Shown: piece after piece, positions 9,301-17,015 of the stretch
Position numbering within the stretch: position 1 is the first letter of the stretch
Layout of the letters: each line of letters begins with the position of its first letter
Origin: Aliikangiella sp. G2MR2-5
GTDB taxonomy: Bacteria; Pseudomonadota; Gammaproteobacteria; Enterobacterales; Kangiellaceae
Length of the DNA stretch: 64,000 nt
NCBI RefSeq assembly: GCF_015687155.1
Contig: NZ_JADPQF010000001.1
Coordinates: 434,001 to 498,000, forward strand
Reading direction: 5' to 3'
The notes under the pieces: model-generated
What the model was told of the DNA's origin: nothing
Databases searched by the model: none
What the model saw: the letters and a program-made list of their open reading frames with translations, nothing else
Position numbers and translations under genes: made by a program

Positions 9301-10009
9301 CATCCAGTCCAATCAAGAGCTATCACAGAATTACAGTCCAAATCTCGAGCAAGCAGCACATCAAAACCAAAATTCATCGAGCTCTCTCGCGCCAAAAAAT
9401 AATAGTCAACTACAGCAACAAGAGCCTGTGCTCGCTCCATCACCTGAGCCAATTAGCCAGCAGCCAATCCAAGGGCAAATTGTTAAAGCGATGGATGGTG
9501 GTGCGACGGTCGCAATAGCTTCTGTAGTTGCTGGTGCAGCGATGGAAAGGATCGTGAACAACCAGGGAGATATTACCTGGGAATTAGATCAGCTTCGCGG
9601 AATGAAACATCCAAATGATACAGCCCCAACGCCAATGCCTGGAGCACATAATGGAGAAGTTATTCGTCTGACGGATTGGCCGGAAGTTGTAAACCTTGCT
9701 GGAGATCAAATTAGTGCTGGTTTCGAAATTAACTGGCAATACAACGGAAAAAGTGTCGGTAACGTTTTGATTAGCAATGTAGCAACTAATGATGCGATAG
9801 GTTGGGGTTTAACCGTTAAGGCCAAAATTATGGATGACAACATTGTTTATCCACAAAACGCGCCTGAATTTGCAGCATTGCGGATCAGATTCGAGTATCG
9901 GTTTACCCGAGCTATTGGTAGTGACCACATCGCAATTAGAGACGTGCACCTGTTTGGTAACGGACGATATAACATTAGCGGTCGATGGGAACAGGCTGAT
10001 ACGCTTTAA
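6371..10009 (+). CDS. 1212-residue protein with trypsin-like, NlpC/YiiX-like and C70/C39-like peptidase domains
   Basis: An unusual multi-peptidase protein. Residues 1-165 are an unrecognised beta-rich domain, then a low-complexity linker rich in Asn, Ser and Gly (about 170-285). Residues 310-520 form a trypsin-like serine protease: TCAHN gives His344, NDLAVI gives Asp391 and GASGSP gives Ser472. Residues 575-740 resemble the permuted NlpC/P60 (YiiX-type) papain fold, with SHAML (His605) and TYCSELV (Cys706). Residues 785-930 resemble C70/C39-like papain peptidases: SCWAACAAM (Cys802), GGHARVL (His888), YDPWPG (Asp912). After a Gln-rich linker (970-1050), residues 1070-1212 form a beta-rich unrecognised domain. 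No signal peptide or membrane segment is evident. The ATG at 6371 overlaps the upstream stop; an alternative ATG at 6386 follows GGGAGGA. Confidence 0.85.
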   Translation: MAGGIMPQIRPNRESIDDRFSVLGFTVRTENPLFEVGVATDPILFNPENRALRNRNNFYSSRAAGILRANRGEAVYLLPPKVMSNFIGNQRLYFGLATYSENTQERPSHIQVPTSGNMYVGIAGLTGKGLQRLVNKYSPPGYIHPNGQGGNGHTGLEWGGDRALSGVPTNGGQASASRDDQIRVRGNVEAPVYDDGFGPLPSVEPASPEVNNAANSNGGNGSAVVNPIEVNNSASVDASNVDTTLPNSSVQNGANSEGIAGSANTSQPLELIEPFYDPQDPISALTCQDNAFSAEAEEWFAGVPNTQLFPHSAICQLRMTAPDGKRYRGTGFYISNNRILTCAHNLNGMSSVTIIPGRNGESSKPFGETTVQSSSWRIAPNYSGSGDWANDLAVIDNVPLTAPNGHYFEFLHQTPSNRMRVIVCGYSSSSRVLPEMRRAIDGHKQHLHGGLVHGQSAPQVIEYPILTLRGASGSPVYKIDHASGQPKALITAVHVTGEPASDGLNRGCFLTPSKIDWIEGRAQSFSLGAEASSNTSFRNDMNLPCGQRVPQGAGHSQAMAIPLDPGQGGRSIGLDALQQGDIIVTTARHPVSYAIRVGTLSAVSHAMLYVGNGNIIEAVGDGVREIPLAQAIEGALIAVAYRDPRVNPGIASQIANYARTRVGNPYNYAGVAYVGYSILNPGKSALINAIADRLGIRIGQAGATYCSELVFDAYEQANVSLGVRPSTSTPDDIVDLFQDKLNYVGHLLAADVPFGIPLSLGQESSRFSARGQNYQAQSFSNSSFAVHWDTVPFQAQSSNRSCWAACAAMIVGWRDSISIPDSEIAAKVPVIDAYKNGLWPRERQVLADSWNLVAEAPASYTIEAWRHMLESYGPLYVDMNFSPNSGGHARVLVGMESDGAADGSDTTMFMYDPWPGSKGKLKLSFADFLNLYEGRTDNSGGYLEYQILHAAAIPGGLQPALASAFSAQSDGQTNGQNIQSNQELSQNYSPNLEQAAHQNQNSSSSLAPKNNSQLQQQEPVLAPSPEPISQQPIQGQIVKAMDGGATVAIASVVAGAAMERIVNNQGDITWELDQLRGMKHPNDTAPTPMPGAHNGEVIRLTDWPEVVNLAGDQISAGFEINWQYNGKSVGNVLISNVATNDAIGWGLTVKAKIMDDNIVYPQNAPEFAALRIRFEYRFTRAIGSDHIAIRDVHLFGNGRYNISGRWEQADTL

Positions 10010-10022
10010 GTAGGAACCAGAC

Positions 10023-11186
10023 ATGAATGACGTTCGCCTTTCTGCTCCACCTCCGCCCATTGTCGGGTTTGCCAATACGATTTCGGCAGACAACTCTTCA
10101 TTGAGCGAAGGGAGTCACCAGAACCTGGAGAGCCGTTCAAATGGGTTAGGTAATGATGGTATCAATCATAGCGCCAACAATGAGATCGAGTATCGAAATA
10201 CAGGTTCCGCAAATGTTGGCAGTTCTCAAATGAATAACCAAAAGAATGTCAGTCAGCCCGTCAGAGCAAGAGCGCTGGCAGAAGAAGTAGAACAACAGCA
10301 GGTACCCAAAGTTAAGAAGCAGGCGACCGATACAATCGCAGCGAAAGCTGGAGCCATGGTTAATGAATTAGACTTTCCCGGGTTTGTCTCTTCATTAGTC
10401 AATGGAACATTTGATGCTGTAGTGGATGCCTCTATCCGCCAGCTCGAAAGCTACAGTGATTTAGTGGCAGCGATCAGTAAAAGTGTTGACCAGTTTACTG
10501 CTGAAAATGTAACGGACAATCAAGCAAGGGACTGGCTCGCACAAAAATATACAGGTGACGTTTCTTTGGTTTTACCTTCTACACCTGGAAGTGGTCAACC
10601 GCAACTTTTTCCCAAAAGTGACGGCTTAAGTCCTGACTGGCTTGCTGATTTTGATATGCAGGGAGAGGAGCTTACCAGCGAAATTTTGGAAAGAGAACTA
10701 TTGCCTAGAGTTAGAAATAAAGTTGGTGCCGAAAGACAACAGCTGCTAGCCAGTATGGTGATGCTGGGGATAAATCGTATAGCCGTTAAAGATGGCTCGA
10801 TTACCGCCAAAGTAATGTTTAGAGCGAACGCTCAAGATACGGCGAAGGTTGACTACGCTACAGGAAGCGATCCGCAACAAGCACTTACCCAGGACTGGGG
10901 ACAAAGAGGGAGCAGAACCTACAACCAGGCCAGTACGATGGTATCGACGCTGGCGGTAAATGCGCAAAATGAGTCGAGCGTAAGAGCCGACTTATTTGGC
11001 GAAGTTAAGCTCAACTTCGTAAGCGAAGCGTTGCCAATAGATCAATTGACCGGTGCTGAAACTATTGCATTAATACAAGGTTTAACCCCTGCCATAAGTC
11101 GTCAAAATCTGACTCAGCAAAACGCACCGCAAAATTCTCAGTCGATAAATCAACAGCCCTCCATTGTTAATGGAGGACAGAACTAA
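10023..11186 (+). CDS. paralogous family protein 1 (unrecognised family)
   Basis: A 387-residue protein, one of four related proteins in this operon (others at 17016, 18455 and 20789). Shared block A (about residues 115-180) has FPGFVSSLVNGTFDAVV, a helix with SIRQLESY, then VDQF, EN and ARDWL. Block B (about 238-275) has RQQLLASMVMLGINRI followed by DGSITAKVMF. Block C (about 315-350) has GEVKLNF and an LPIDQL segment. This copy lacks the N-terminal helical block present in the other three and instead starts with a Pro/Asn/Ser-rich stretch. No signal peptide. AGGA lies 8 bases before the ATG. Its stop overlaps the next start by one base. Function unknown. Confidence 0.8.
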   Translation: MNDVRLSAPPPPIVGFANTISADNSSLSEGSHQNLESRSNGLGNDGINHSANNEIEYRNTGSANVGSSQMNNQKNVSQPVRARALAEEVEQQQVPKVKKQATDTIAAKAGAMVNELDFPGFVSSLVNGTFDAVVDASIRQLESYSDLVAAISKSVDQFTAENVTDNQARDWLAQKYTGDVSLVLPSTPGSGQPQLFPKSDGLSPDWLADFDMQGEELTSEILERELLPRVRNKVGAERQQLLASMVMLGINRIAVKDGSITAKVMFRANAQDTAKVDYATGSDPQQALTQDWGQRGSRTYNQASTMVSTLAVNAQNESSVRADLFGEVKLNFVSEALPIDQLTGAETIALIQGLTPAISRQNLTQQNAPQNSQSINQQPSIVNGGQN

Positions 11187-11536
11187 TGCTTAGAGATTTT
11201 TCGACAGTTCTGATCGATCTTCAACAGGCTTTGGTTGAAGCTAGTGAAAAATCGAAAGGAATGATTTCCGTACTAGATGCTGAAATGAAAATTCCAATTG
11301 ATATGCGCGTAATTTTCAGAGATGGCGAAGCTGTGTTGTTAGGAGATGTTCCTCGCTCGATTGAAGATGCCAATTGGTTTGACGAGCTTTCTAGTTTGAA
11401 AATCTGTTGGCAGCAAACAGATATGTCGGAGCAAGCTTGTACTAGAAATTCGAAAAATATTAGAGCAGATGACGAACCAGTTCTAACTCGAGAAAATGCT
11501 TCAACAAGTTCTCAGGAGGAAAATAATGGCTTCTGA
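11186..11536 (+). CDS. small hypothetical protein, translationally coupled
   Basis: A 116-residue acidic protein. Residues 1-90 appear globular: a helix (DFSTVLIDLQQALVEA), then strands around MRVIFRDGEAVLLGD and a short helix; the tail is Ser/Glu-rich. Start and stop both overlap neighbouring genes (TAATG at the front, 11 bases shared with the next gene at the back), which supports it being translated. A GGAGGA sits about 10 bases before the ATG. Not recognised. It may partner the Trypco2-like protein encoded immediately after it. Confidence 0.68.
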   Translation: MLRDFSTVLIDLQQALVEASEKSKGMISVLDAEMKIPIDMRVIFRDGEAVLLGDVPRSIEDANWFDELSSLKICWQQTDMSEQACTRNSKNIRADDEPVLTRENASTSSQEENNGF

Positions 11537-12617
11537 TATACCTCCTTTTATTCAGGAGAACGGTGTTCCATTTGACCTGTTTATTCAGTCTCTGACAGAT
11601 CAATTGGATCGTGCCCAGGCGGCAATGGCACTTAAGTCCAGAGTTGGAAAACTTCCGTTGACATTTGCCGTTAAAAATATCGAGTTGGACCTAAAGGCTG
11701 ATATTCAAATGATGGATGATGAAGTTTATATCCAACCTGCGAGACCCGGGGTTTCCAATGCAAGTACAATTAAGCTTGGTTTGACAACTATTACCAAACC
11801 AATGATCGAAGAGAATGCCATCGACTTTGAAGCAGAAGAGCCAGAAGTATCATTGAGAGATGCTTTAGGAGGGGATCAGGAAAGTGAGGATTTGCAAAGA
11901 CGCCTGGAAAAAATAGGCGTAAGAAGTGTTAATCAGCTAGTTGAATTACGAAAAACTGCAGGCTCTGATGTTATCGCAAGATTGGCTCGACTACCTCAAA
12001 ATCGAATGCAGCGTCTTTTGCAAGTCGCTGATGCACCGAAAGTTGATCGCGTTGACTATTCTGGTTTTCAACCAGATAACTTTGAAAATCCGTCACAAAA
12101 TAAATTTGACTCCGTTAGGCCAAATGGCTTTGAACAAGATTCTCATTTGCAAAATGGTCAATATATACAGCCAGGGCTTAGAGAAAATTTATCTCCAGGA
12201 AAACTTCCTTCAGGTCCGAGTCACCCCACACGAAATTTGAAGGATAGCTTGCGAACGAGCAATATCGATTTACAAGCAAATTCATCTCGTCAGAATCAAT
12301 CGGGTGCAAGTCAGCAACAGTTACCCACTAGATTGAGAGTAAAGACTCCGCTGATTAGTCATAAAAGAATGCCTAAAGTGATTGCTGATGGACGACCTGT
12401 CCCAATTGTTAAGCTTAAGACTGGTGAACTATTGTTAGAGCCGTTGGCTTCTCAGTTGGGTTGTGAGGCAACACTTGAGTTAGTTGGTGGCGAAAAGGTG
12501 AATCTGACCCTGGTTGATGGCTACGATGGAACTCGCCATTTTGTCGCTAATGGCAACCCCATCAAGCCTGATGGAGCATCAAATGATATTCATAATGCCG
12601 AGGAGAGTTCAAAATGA
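11526..12617 (+). CDS. Trypco2-like (trypsin-co-occurring domain) protein with C-terminal beta domain
   Basis: A 363-residue protein. The start at 11526 (MASDIPPF) is chosen because AGGAGG at 11514-11519 is 6 bases upstream; an in-frame ATG 30 bases earlier has none. Residues 5-95 look like the trypsin-co-occurring domain 2 pattern: FDLFIQSLTDQLDRAQ helix, then LPLTFAVKNIELDLK and a final strand IKLGLTTI. These domains are known from predicted conflict and signalling loci that contain trypsin-like peptidases, which fits the trypsin domain three genes upstream. Residues 120-170 (LEKIGVRSVNQLVEL, LARLPQNRMQRLLQ) look like a helix-hairpin-helix-type bundle. A disordered linker and a beta-rich C-terminal 80 residues follow. 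Confidence 0.7.
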   Translation: MASDIPPFIQENGVPFDLFIQSLTDQLDRAQAAMALKSRVGKLPLTFAVKNIELDLKADIQMMDDEVYIQPARPGVSNASTIKLGLTTITKPMIEENAIDFEAEEPEVSLRDALGGDQESEDLQRRLEKIGVRSVNQLVELRKTAGSDVIARLARLPQNRMQRLLQVADAPKVDRVDYSGFQPDNFENPSQNKFDSVRPNGFEQDSHLQNGQYIQPGLRENLSPGKLPSGPSHPTRNLKDSLRTSNIDLQANSSRQNQSGASQQQLPTRLRVKTPLISHKRMPKVIADGRPVPIVKLKTGELLLEPLASQLGCEATLELVGGEKVNLTLVDGYDGTRHFVANGNPIKPDGASNDIHNAEESSK

Positions 12618-14050
12618 TTGCTCCTTTGTCTTCTGGTTATGCTTTAACTTCTACGATACCTAATCGTTTGCTGTTAACGCTTAGTCTGGGAGAGATGCCA
12701 GAAGCTATACCTAGCTTACGAGCATGCAAAAAATATGGAGTACATCAATGCGCAAACATTGATGGCGGACCTATTGATCGAATTCTCCGATCTTTTGCTG
12801 GAGGAGCCAGAGCATGTCGATTACATAACTCGAGAACTCGAGTGAGCGAAAGGCCACATGTGTGTGGCGCAAGACGTTATGACGAGGCAGAGCAAATTTC
12901 AGGGGTAGCGCGTGTTTTAAGAATTGAAATTCAGGATTCAAGCAAATTACAGCATTTACTGAATGCTTTGGAGCAAGTGCCAATTGTTGAAAGCGTGAGT
13001 CCGGATCAAATTTGTATTTCACCATTTTATTCGGAAGATTTAACTCCACTTGAGAGTGTCGATAACAGGGTTAACGAAGTTCAGTCCTGGCGCTCTCGTG
13101 AATTAGTCCGCCTACCTCAAGCACTGGGATTTGAACCCGGTGATCCATCGGTTGTAATCGGCCTGGCTGATACCGGAGTTTTTTCAACCCACAATGAGTT
13201 TACGCAAGGATTACGTCGTGGCTTTGATACAGTTGATTTAACCCAGGCGATGGTTGGTAGTTTGCAGCTGGTAGGAGATAACCGCCGCTTCGATGAGTCG
13301 CCTGCAGACGAAGTGGGGCATGGTACCGGTTGTGCCGGAATTTTAAGTGCATACGGATTTCAACTTCCGCCCGGTGTCGGAGGCAACTGTGGATTAACAC
13401 CGGTGAGAGTTTTAGGCGCAGGTCTATCTAATCGTCGACGTATTGGGATAGGGGCTTTATCGAATATTGATGCTGGTATGAAGCGTTTAATCGATCTCAA
13501 TGTAAAAGTTATCAATATGAGTTTTGGTACTGCCAAATCTTCCCTACATGACAACGCACCTACACCACATAAAGAAGTCGTTGATTATGCATTGTCACGA
13601 GATGTGATTTTAGTCGCCGCAAGTGGAAATTCGGGCATTGAAGAAGAATATTTTCCAGCTGCCCATCCCGGCGTGATCGCTGTAGGTGCTGTCGATGATT
13701 TAGGAAATCCATGCCAGTTTAGTACTCGAGGAAAACACGTAACTTTGTCTGCTCCAGGGAAAAAGATCTGGACATCAGGCATCGACGGATATCAACAAGT
13801 TTCAGGGACAAGTTTCGCAGCACCTTTTGTCGCAGGCGTTTGTGCGCTGATGGCCTCTTTCGCGTTAAAAAGGGCTTTGCCGTTTAATTCGTTTGATGCG
13901 GCACAAGTCCTGAGAGAATCAGCGAGACCTTTTGCACAGCCGAAAGTTCAAGGTTATGGCGCTGGTGTACTGGATGCACTGAGTGCGTTGCAAACCTTAT
14001 CAGGTAAATTGAATAGTCACCGATATTTGCAACAGTCAATCGGTTTTTAG
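12614..14050 (+). CDS. S8 family serine peptidase (subtilase)
   Basis: A 478-residue subtilisin-family protease with an intact catalytic triad: LADTGV (Asp186), GHGTGCAG (His236) and SGTSFAAP (Ser400), plus the oxyanion-hole Asn in AASGNSG. Residues 1-150 resemble an inhibitor-I9-type prodomain, with a strand VARVLRIEIQD and a segment VPIVESVSPDQI. There is no signal peptide, unusual for a subtilase, so it may act inside the cell or on neighbouring operon products. The ATG overlaps the upstream stop (ATGA) and follows GAGGAG by 8 bases. It is separated from the next gene by about 125 bases, the largest gap in the operon. Confidence 0.88.
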   Translation: MIAPLSSGYALTSTIPNRLLLTLSLGEMPEAIPSLRACKKYGVHQCANIDGGPIDRILRSFAGGARACRLHNSRTRVSERPHVCGARRYDEAEQISGVARVLRIEIQDSSKLQHLLNALEQVPIVESVSPDQICISPFYSEDLTPLESVDNRVNEVQSWRSRELVRLPQALGFEPGDPSVVIGLADTGVFSTHNEFTQGLRRGFDTVDLTQAMVGSLQLVGDNRRFDESPADEVGHGTGCAGILSAYGFQLPPGVGGNCGLTPVRVLGAGLSNRRRIGIGALSNIDAGMKRLIDLNVKVINMSFGTAKSSLHDNAPTPHKEVVDYALSRDVILVAASGNSGIEEEYFPAAHPGVIAVGAVDDLGNPCQFSTRGKHVTLSAPGKKIWTSGIDGYQQVSGTSFAAPFVAGVCALMASFALKRALPFNSFDAAQVLRESARPFAQPKVQGYGAGVLDALSALQTLSGKLNSHRYLQQSIGF

Positions 14051-14177
14051 CTAGTTGTAAATTTTTGGAAAGAAATTGAGAAGTAAGTCGAGAAGCTTTT
14101 ATCAAGTAACTCAAAGCACGGTAGAAACCGTAAACGATAGATACAGTTAAACTAAATGCCTTAGAGGAGGTAACATC

Positions 14178-15911
14178 ATGACCCGCAAAGTGTTAGTGGA
14201 TCTGGGCGAACGGGACTACCGTGTTCGGATTGAACTGGAAGAAAAAGCCCAAAATATTCGGGTGTTAGATAAACCGACAGCTCAGCAACTCAAGGAGTTG
14301 GAAACTATTGAGCGTGCTCTAGACCGAGATGTCGTAATTGATCCTTTTTACAGAGAAGTTCTTTCTACTTATCTGCAAAAAGATGAAGACCAAATCAAAA
14401 AATATTTGCATGAATATGGCTTGATGGGAACGCAAAAAAGTGCTGTAGGTAACGACTTGTCTCCGCGAGAAATAGAGGTGGCATCGATTTGCGGTCTTAT
14501 GCAACTTGATGGGATTACTGATCCTAAAAGAGCCCACTTTCAGAAAAAAGTAAGTGAGGCTCAGGGAGAGTATCGAACTAATCCTGAGGTATTCTTAAAG
14601 GTTTTCAAATGGCTGGCAGAACGTCACAAAGTTACTGTCGAGAGTCAAATTAAGCAGAATCTGATATATGAAGGAATTGTTGGGTGTGTCCGCCCGGGAG
14701 GCGCAATAAGTTCTCGTCGAGATCCCGAAACTGGAGAGATGAGAGAAACTTATGGAGATGATAAAAAAACGAATAAATCTGTTCTGGTAAGAGCCGATGA
14801 AATAAACGTAATTTCAACTAAACTTGCCGCGAGCGTCGTTAGAAAACTGGTGGCAGACAGAGTTTCTGCGAATGACGCTTTTCTTGATACTAAAATCGAA
14901 GCAACCTTTGAAAATACCGCAGGATATCAGGATGGTGGACCGCTTTCTTCAATGGAAATAATGCTGCCAGATTTAGAAGATGCAGTTGATATAGAAATCA
15001 TTAAAGATAATTTGTACGCGGTACAATCGATGTACTTTTTTATGATGCTTGAAGAAGCGCGCTTGCCTCAAGTTGTTGAGTATATTTCTGAGGCATGGCG
15101 ACGTGGCGCTATCACTTTAGGTAAAGGCCCTGCTGGCGATGCTTTATACGAACATCACCGTCAGGCGAATGAAAGGCTAAGTGAAATTGAAAGGCGAAAC
15201 TTCTTTATGGGGACTTTTGGAACTCCTGGAGGTGATCCTGAGTACGGTAAAGAAAACTCTATGTTTCATGAGCTGATGTTAAGAACAACGTCTTCAGTGT
15301 CGCAATACTTTAGAGAGTTTTCTACTCACAATGTTTTTCTATCTCAGGAAGGAATCAGAAAAGCTTGTCGAGAACTTGCTGCCAACTTATCTGTACATGG
15401 CTATGGTATGGCTCACTATACAGCAATTGAATTGCAACAGACGATCCTTGAGTATCGAGACCTTCTTTCTGATCCTGAAATTTTGCGAGCTTTCGGAGCG
15501 AGGGATATGTGGCAAGTTGTTGATCAGGTAAATGCAAATTATCTGAATGGATTGCGTAATACCTATCGATATCGAATCCAGGCGCATTCTGGTGCAATTA
15601 TTATTCGATGGCTAGCCAACAATCATCAAAAACTTGTTGGACGCACAGGACTAGATGTCATTTCAACTGAAATATTGTCGAATCCTAATTTGCGCAGTTT
15701 ACATACTCATCGTCCACTGGTTAATCCAACTGATTGGGATTTTATTAATGCTTGTGAGCAATGGCTTGCTGTTGGTGGAGTGCATGATGATAGAGTTGAT
15801 TTATATTCGCAACCAATTGAATCTCCAGCAATATCTACAAGGCCAACATCTATGCCCAGAGTAGCGAGAGATGTTTTAGATAGTGTCGGTATTGAGCTTC
15901 CCGGAATGTAG
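14178..15911 (+). CDS. 577-residue hypothetical protein sharing a C-terminal domain with the 354-residue operon protein
   Basis: Not recognised. A perfect AGGAGG ribosome site precedes the ATG. Residues 1-60 are charged, with a short strand (KVLVDLGERDYRVRI). The middle is mostly helical. Residues 400-480 align by eye with residues 195-275 of the protein at 19725: a GM-x-x-Y start, a long helix, an L-x-x-P-x-x-L-x-AF segment, then R-x-x-W and an IxWLA-type end. This suggests two diverged copies of one helical domain, with about 325 extra N-terminal residues here. No signal peptide, membrane helix or catalytic motif is visible. A structural or scaffold role is possible but unsupported. Confidence 0.75.
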   Translation: MTRKVLVDLGERDYRVRIELEEKAQNIRVLDKPTAQQLKELETIERALDRDVVIDPFYREVLSTYLQKDEDQIKKYLHEYGLMGTQKSAVGNDLSPREIEVASICGLMQLDGITDPKRAHFQKKVSEAQGEYRTNPEVFLKVFKWLAERHKVTVESQIKQNLIYEGIVGCVRPGGAISSRRDPETGEMRETYGDDKKTNKSVLVRADEINVISTKLAASVVRKLVADRVSANDAFLDTKIEATFENTAGYQDGGPLSSMEIMLPDLEDAVDIEIIKDNLYAVQSMYFFMMLEEARLPQVVEYISEAWRRGAITLGKGPAGDALYEHHRQANERLSEIERRNFFMGTFGTPGGDPEYGKENSMFHELMLRTTSSVSQYFREFSTHNVFLSQEGIRKACRELAANLSVHGYGMAHYTAIELQQTILEYRDLLSDPEILRAFGARDMWQVVDQVNANYLNGLRNTYRYRIQAHSGAIIIRWLANNHQKLVGRTGLDVISTEILSNPNLRSLHTHRPLVNPTDWDFINACEQWLAVGGVHDDRVDLYSQPIESPAISTRPTSMPRVARDVLDSVGIELPGM

Positions 15912-15945
15912 AACTGGTACAACTTTTTAGAGGACGGAGTTTGTT

Positions 15946-17001
15946 ATGCAACACCATCATAAAAGAACAACTCGACCTATGTCTGATTATGTGAAGCACT
16001 CACTGAATTCTGCTTCGCGAGTACTAGGAATCAAGTCGCCAACCGATTATATGGATGACTTTATTAATAGGTCTTTCAGTTTGCCCGAAAATGACATTGC
16101 CTATGCAAACAATGAACTAGCACCTGGCGCGGTTCCTTACGAACCGTCATTTTCGGAAACCGAGCCCAACAAATTAAGGTTCACTATTCAGCCATTAGGG
16201 CCAGGGGCGCCACCTATCGCAAGGCGTGATGATGCCACCCGTGAAATGCGAAGGATGATTCTACCGACTTTTGGTCGAGATACCTTGCATTGGTTTGACG
16301 CGCTAAGTGAAGAATGGCGAGGCTTTAATGGCTTGGGCTGGATGTCTTACGGTGCATGGTTTGGTAGCGCGTTTGACGAAGACGGGTTATATGCCACCAA
16401 AATCTATTATGAATTATTGCCTTCACAGATTGATGCTTTGTCACCACAACTGGCTCAAACCAGCAAACTGGTAATGGCTGAAATGCCAACTTTGTATCCC
16501 ATTTTTACTTCGATAGGTTGTAAGCGTGACTTGGCAAGTCAACGACTTACATTTATGCACAGGGGTCCACTCAATGTGAGTAATTTAGGACCTTTGATGA
16601 ACCGGTTGGGAATCGGCCATCGGTTGCCGAGCTTAATGCGAGTCGTTGGTTTGGCTTTGGGGGGGCGGTTTGAGTTACCGCAAGGTGGTGCATTGATCGG
16701 TTTACGTCATACGCCTGAGGGAGTCGAGTTAAAGCTTGAAATCTTATTGGCATCTTTACCCGATTTGCCTGGTCGATTTATTGAATTGTTACGACTTGGT
16801 TTAGCCGAACGACCACGGCAACTCAGCGCAATGGATAGATGGCTTGCAGCTTTTGGTGTCGATAATGCTTCTGAACAAGGACATTTCTCAGTGTTAAGTG
16901 TGAGAGTTAGTCCAAAGAGGGAAGCGAGCATAAGTCTTTACGTTCGTCCGATAGAGTTCGAACTTAAAGATACAATTGAAGAAGCCAGGGCGCTAGCCTG
17001 A
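15946..17001 (+). CDS. 351-residue hypothetical protein with repeated strand-helix units
   Basis: Not recognised with confidence. The first 90 residues are polar; from residue 100 onward, beta-strand pairs alternate with helices, with strands at LYATKIYYEL, QRLTFMH, ALIGLRHTPEGVELKLEIL and FSVLSVRVS plus ASISLYVRP. Repeated alpha-beta-beta-alpha units with a final LYVRP-like strand loosely recall ABBA-type aromatic prenyltransferases. This is a pattern impression only, and no diphosphate-binding residues can be assigned. Cotranscribed with neighbours: 34 bases after the previous stop, GAGGA-type ribosome site, 14 bases before the next gene. Confidence 0.72.
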   Translation: MQHHHKRTTRPMSDYVKHSLNSASRVLGIKSPTDYMDDFINRSFSLPENDIAYANNELAPGAVPYEPSFSETEPNKLRFTIQPLGPGAPPIARRDDATREMRRMILPTFGRDTLHWFDALSEEWRGFNGLGWMSYGAWFGSAFDEDGLYATKIYYELLPSQIDALSPQLAQTSKLVMAEMPTLYPIFTSIGCKRDLASQRLTFMHRGPLNVSNLGPLMNRLGIGHRLPSLMRVVGLALGGRFELPQGGALIGLRHTPEGVELKLEILLASLPDLPGRFIELLRLGLAERPRQLSAMDRWLAAFGVDNASEQGHFSVLSVRVSPKREASISLYVRPIEFELKDTIEEARALA

Positions 17002-17015
17002 TAGAGGAGAAGCCA

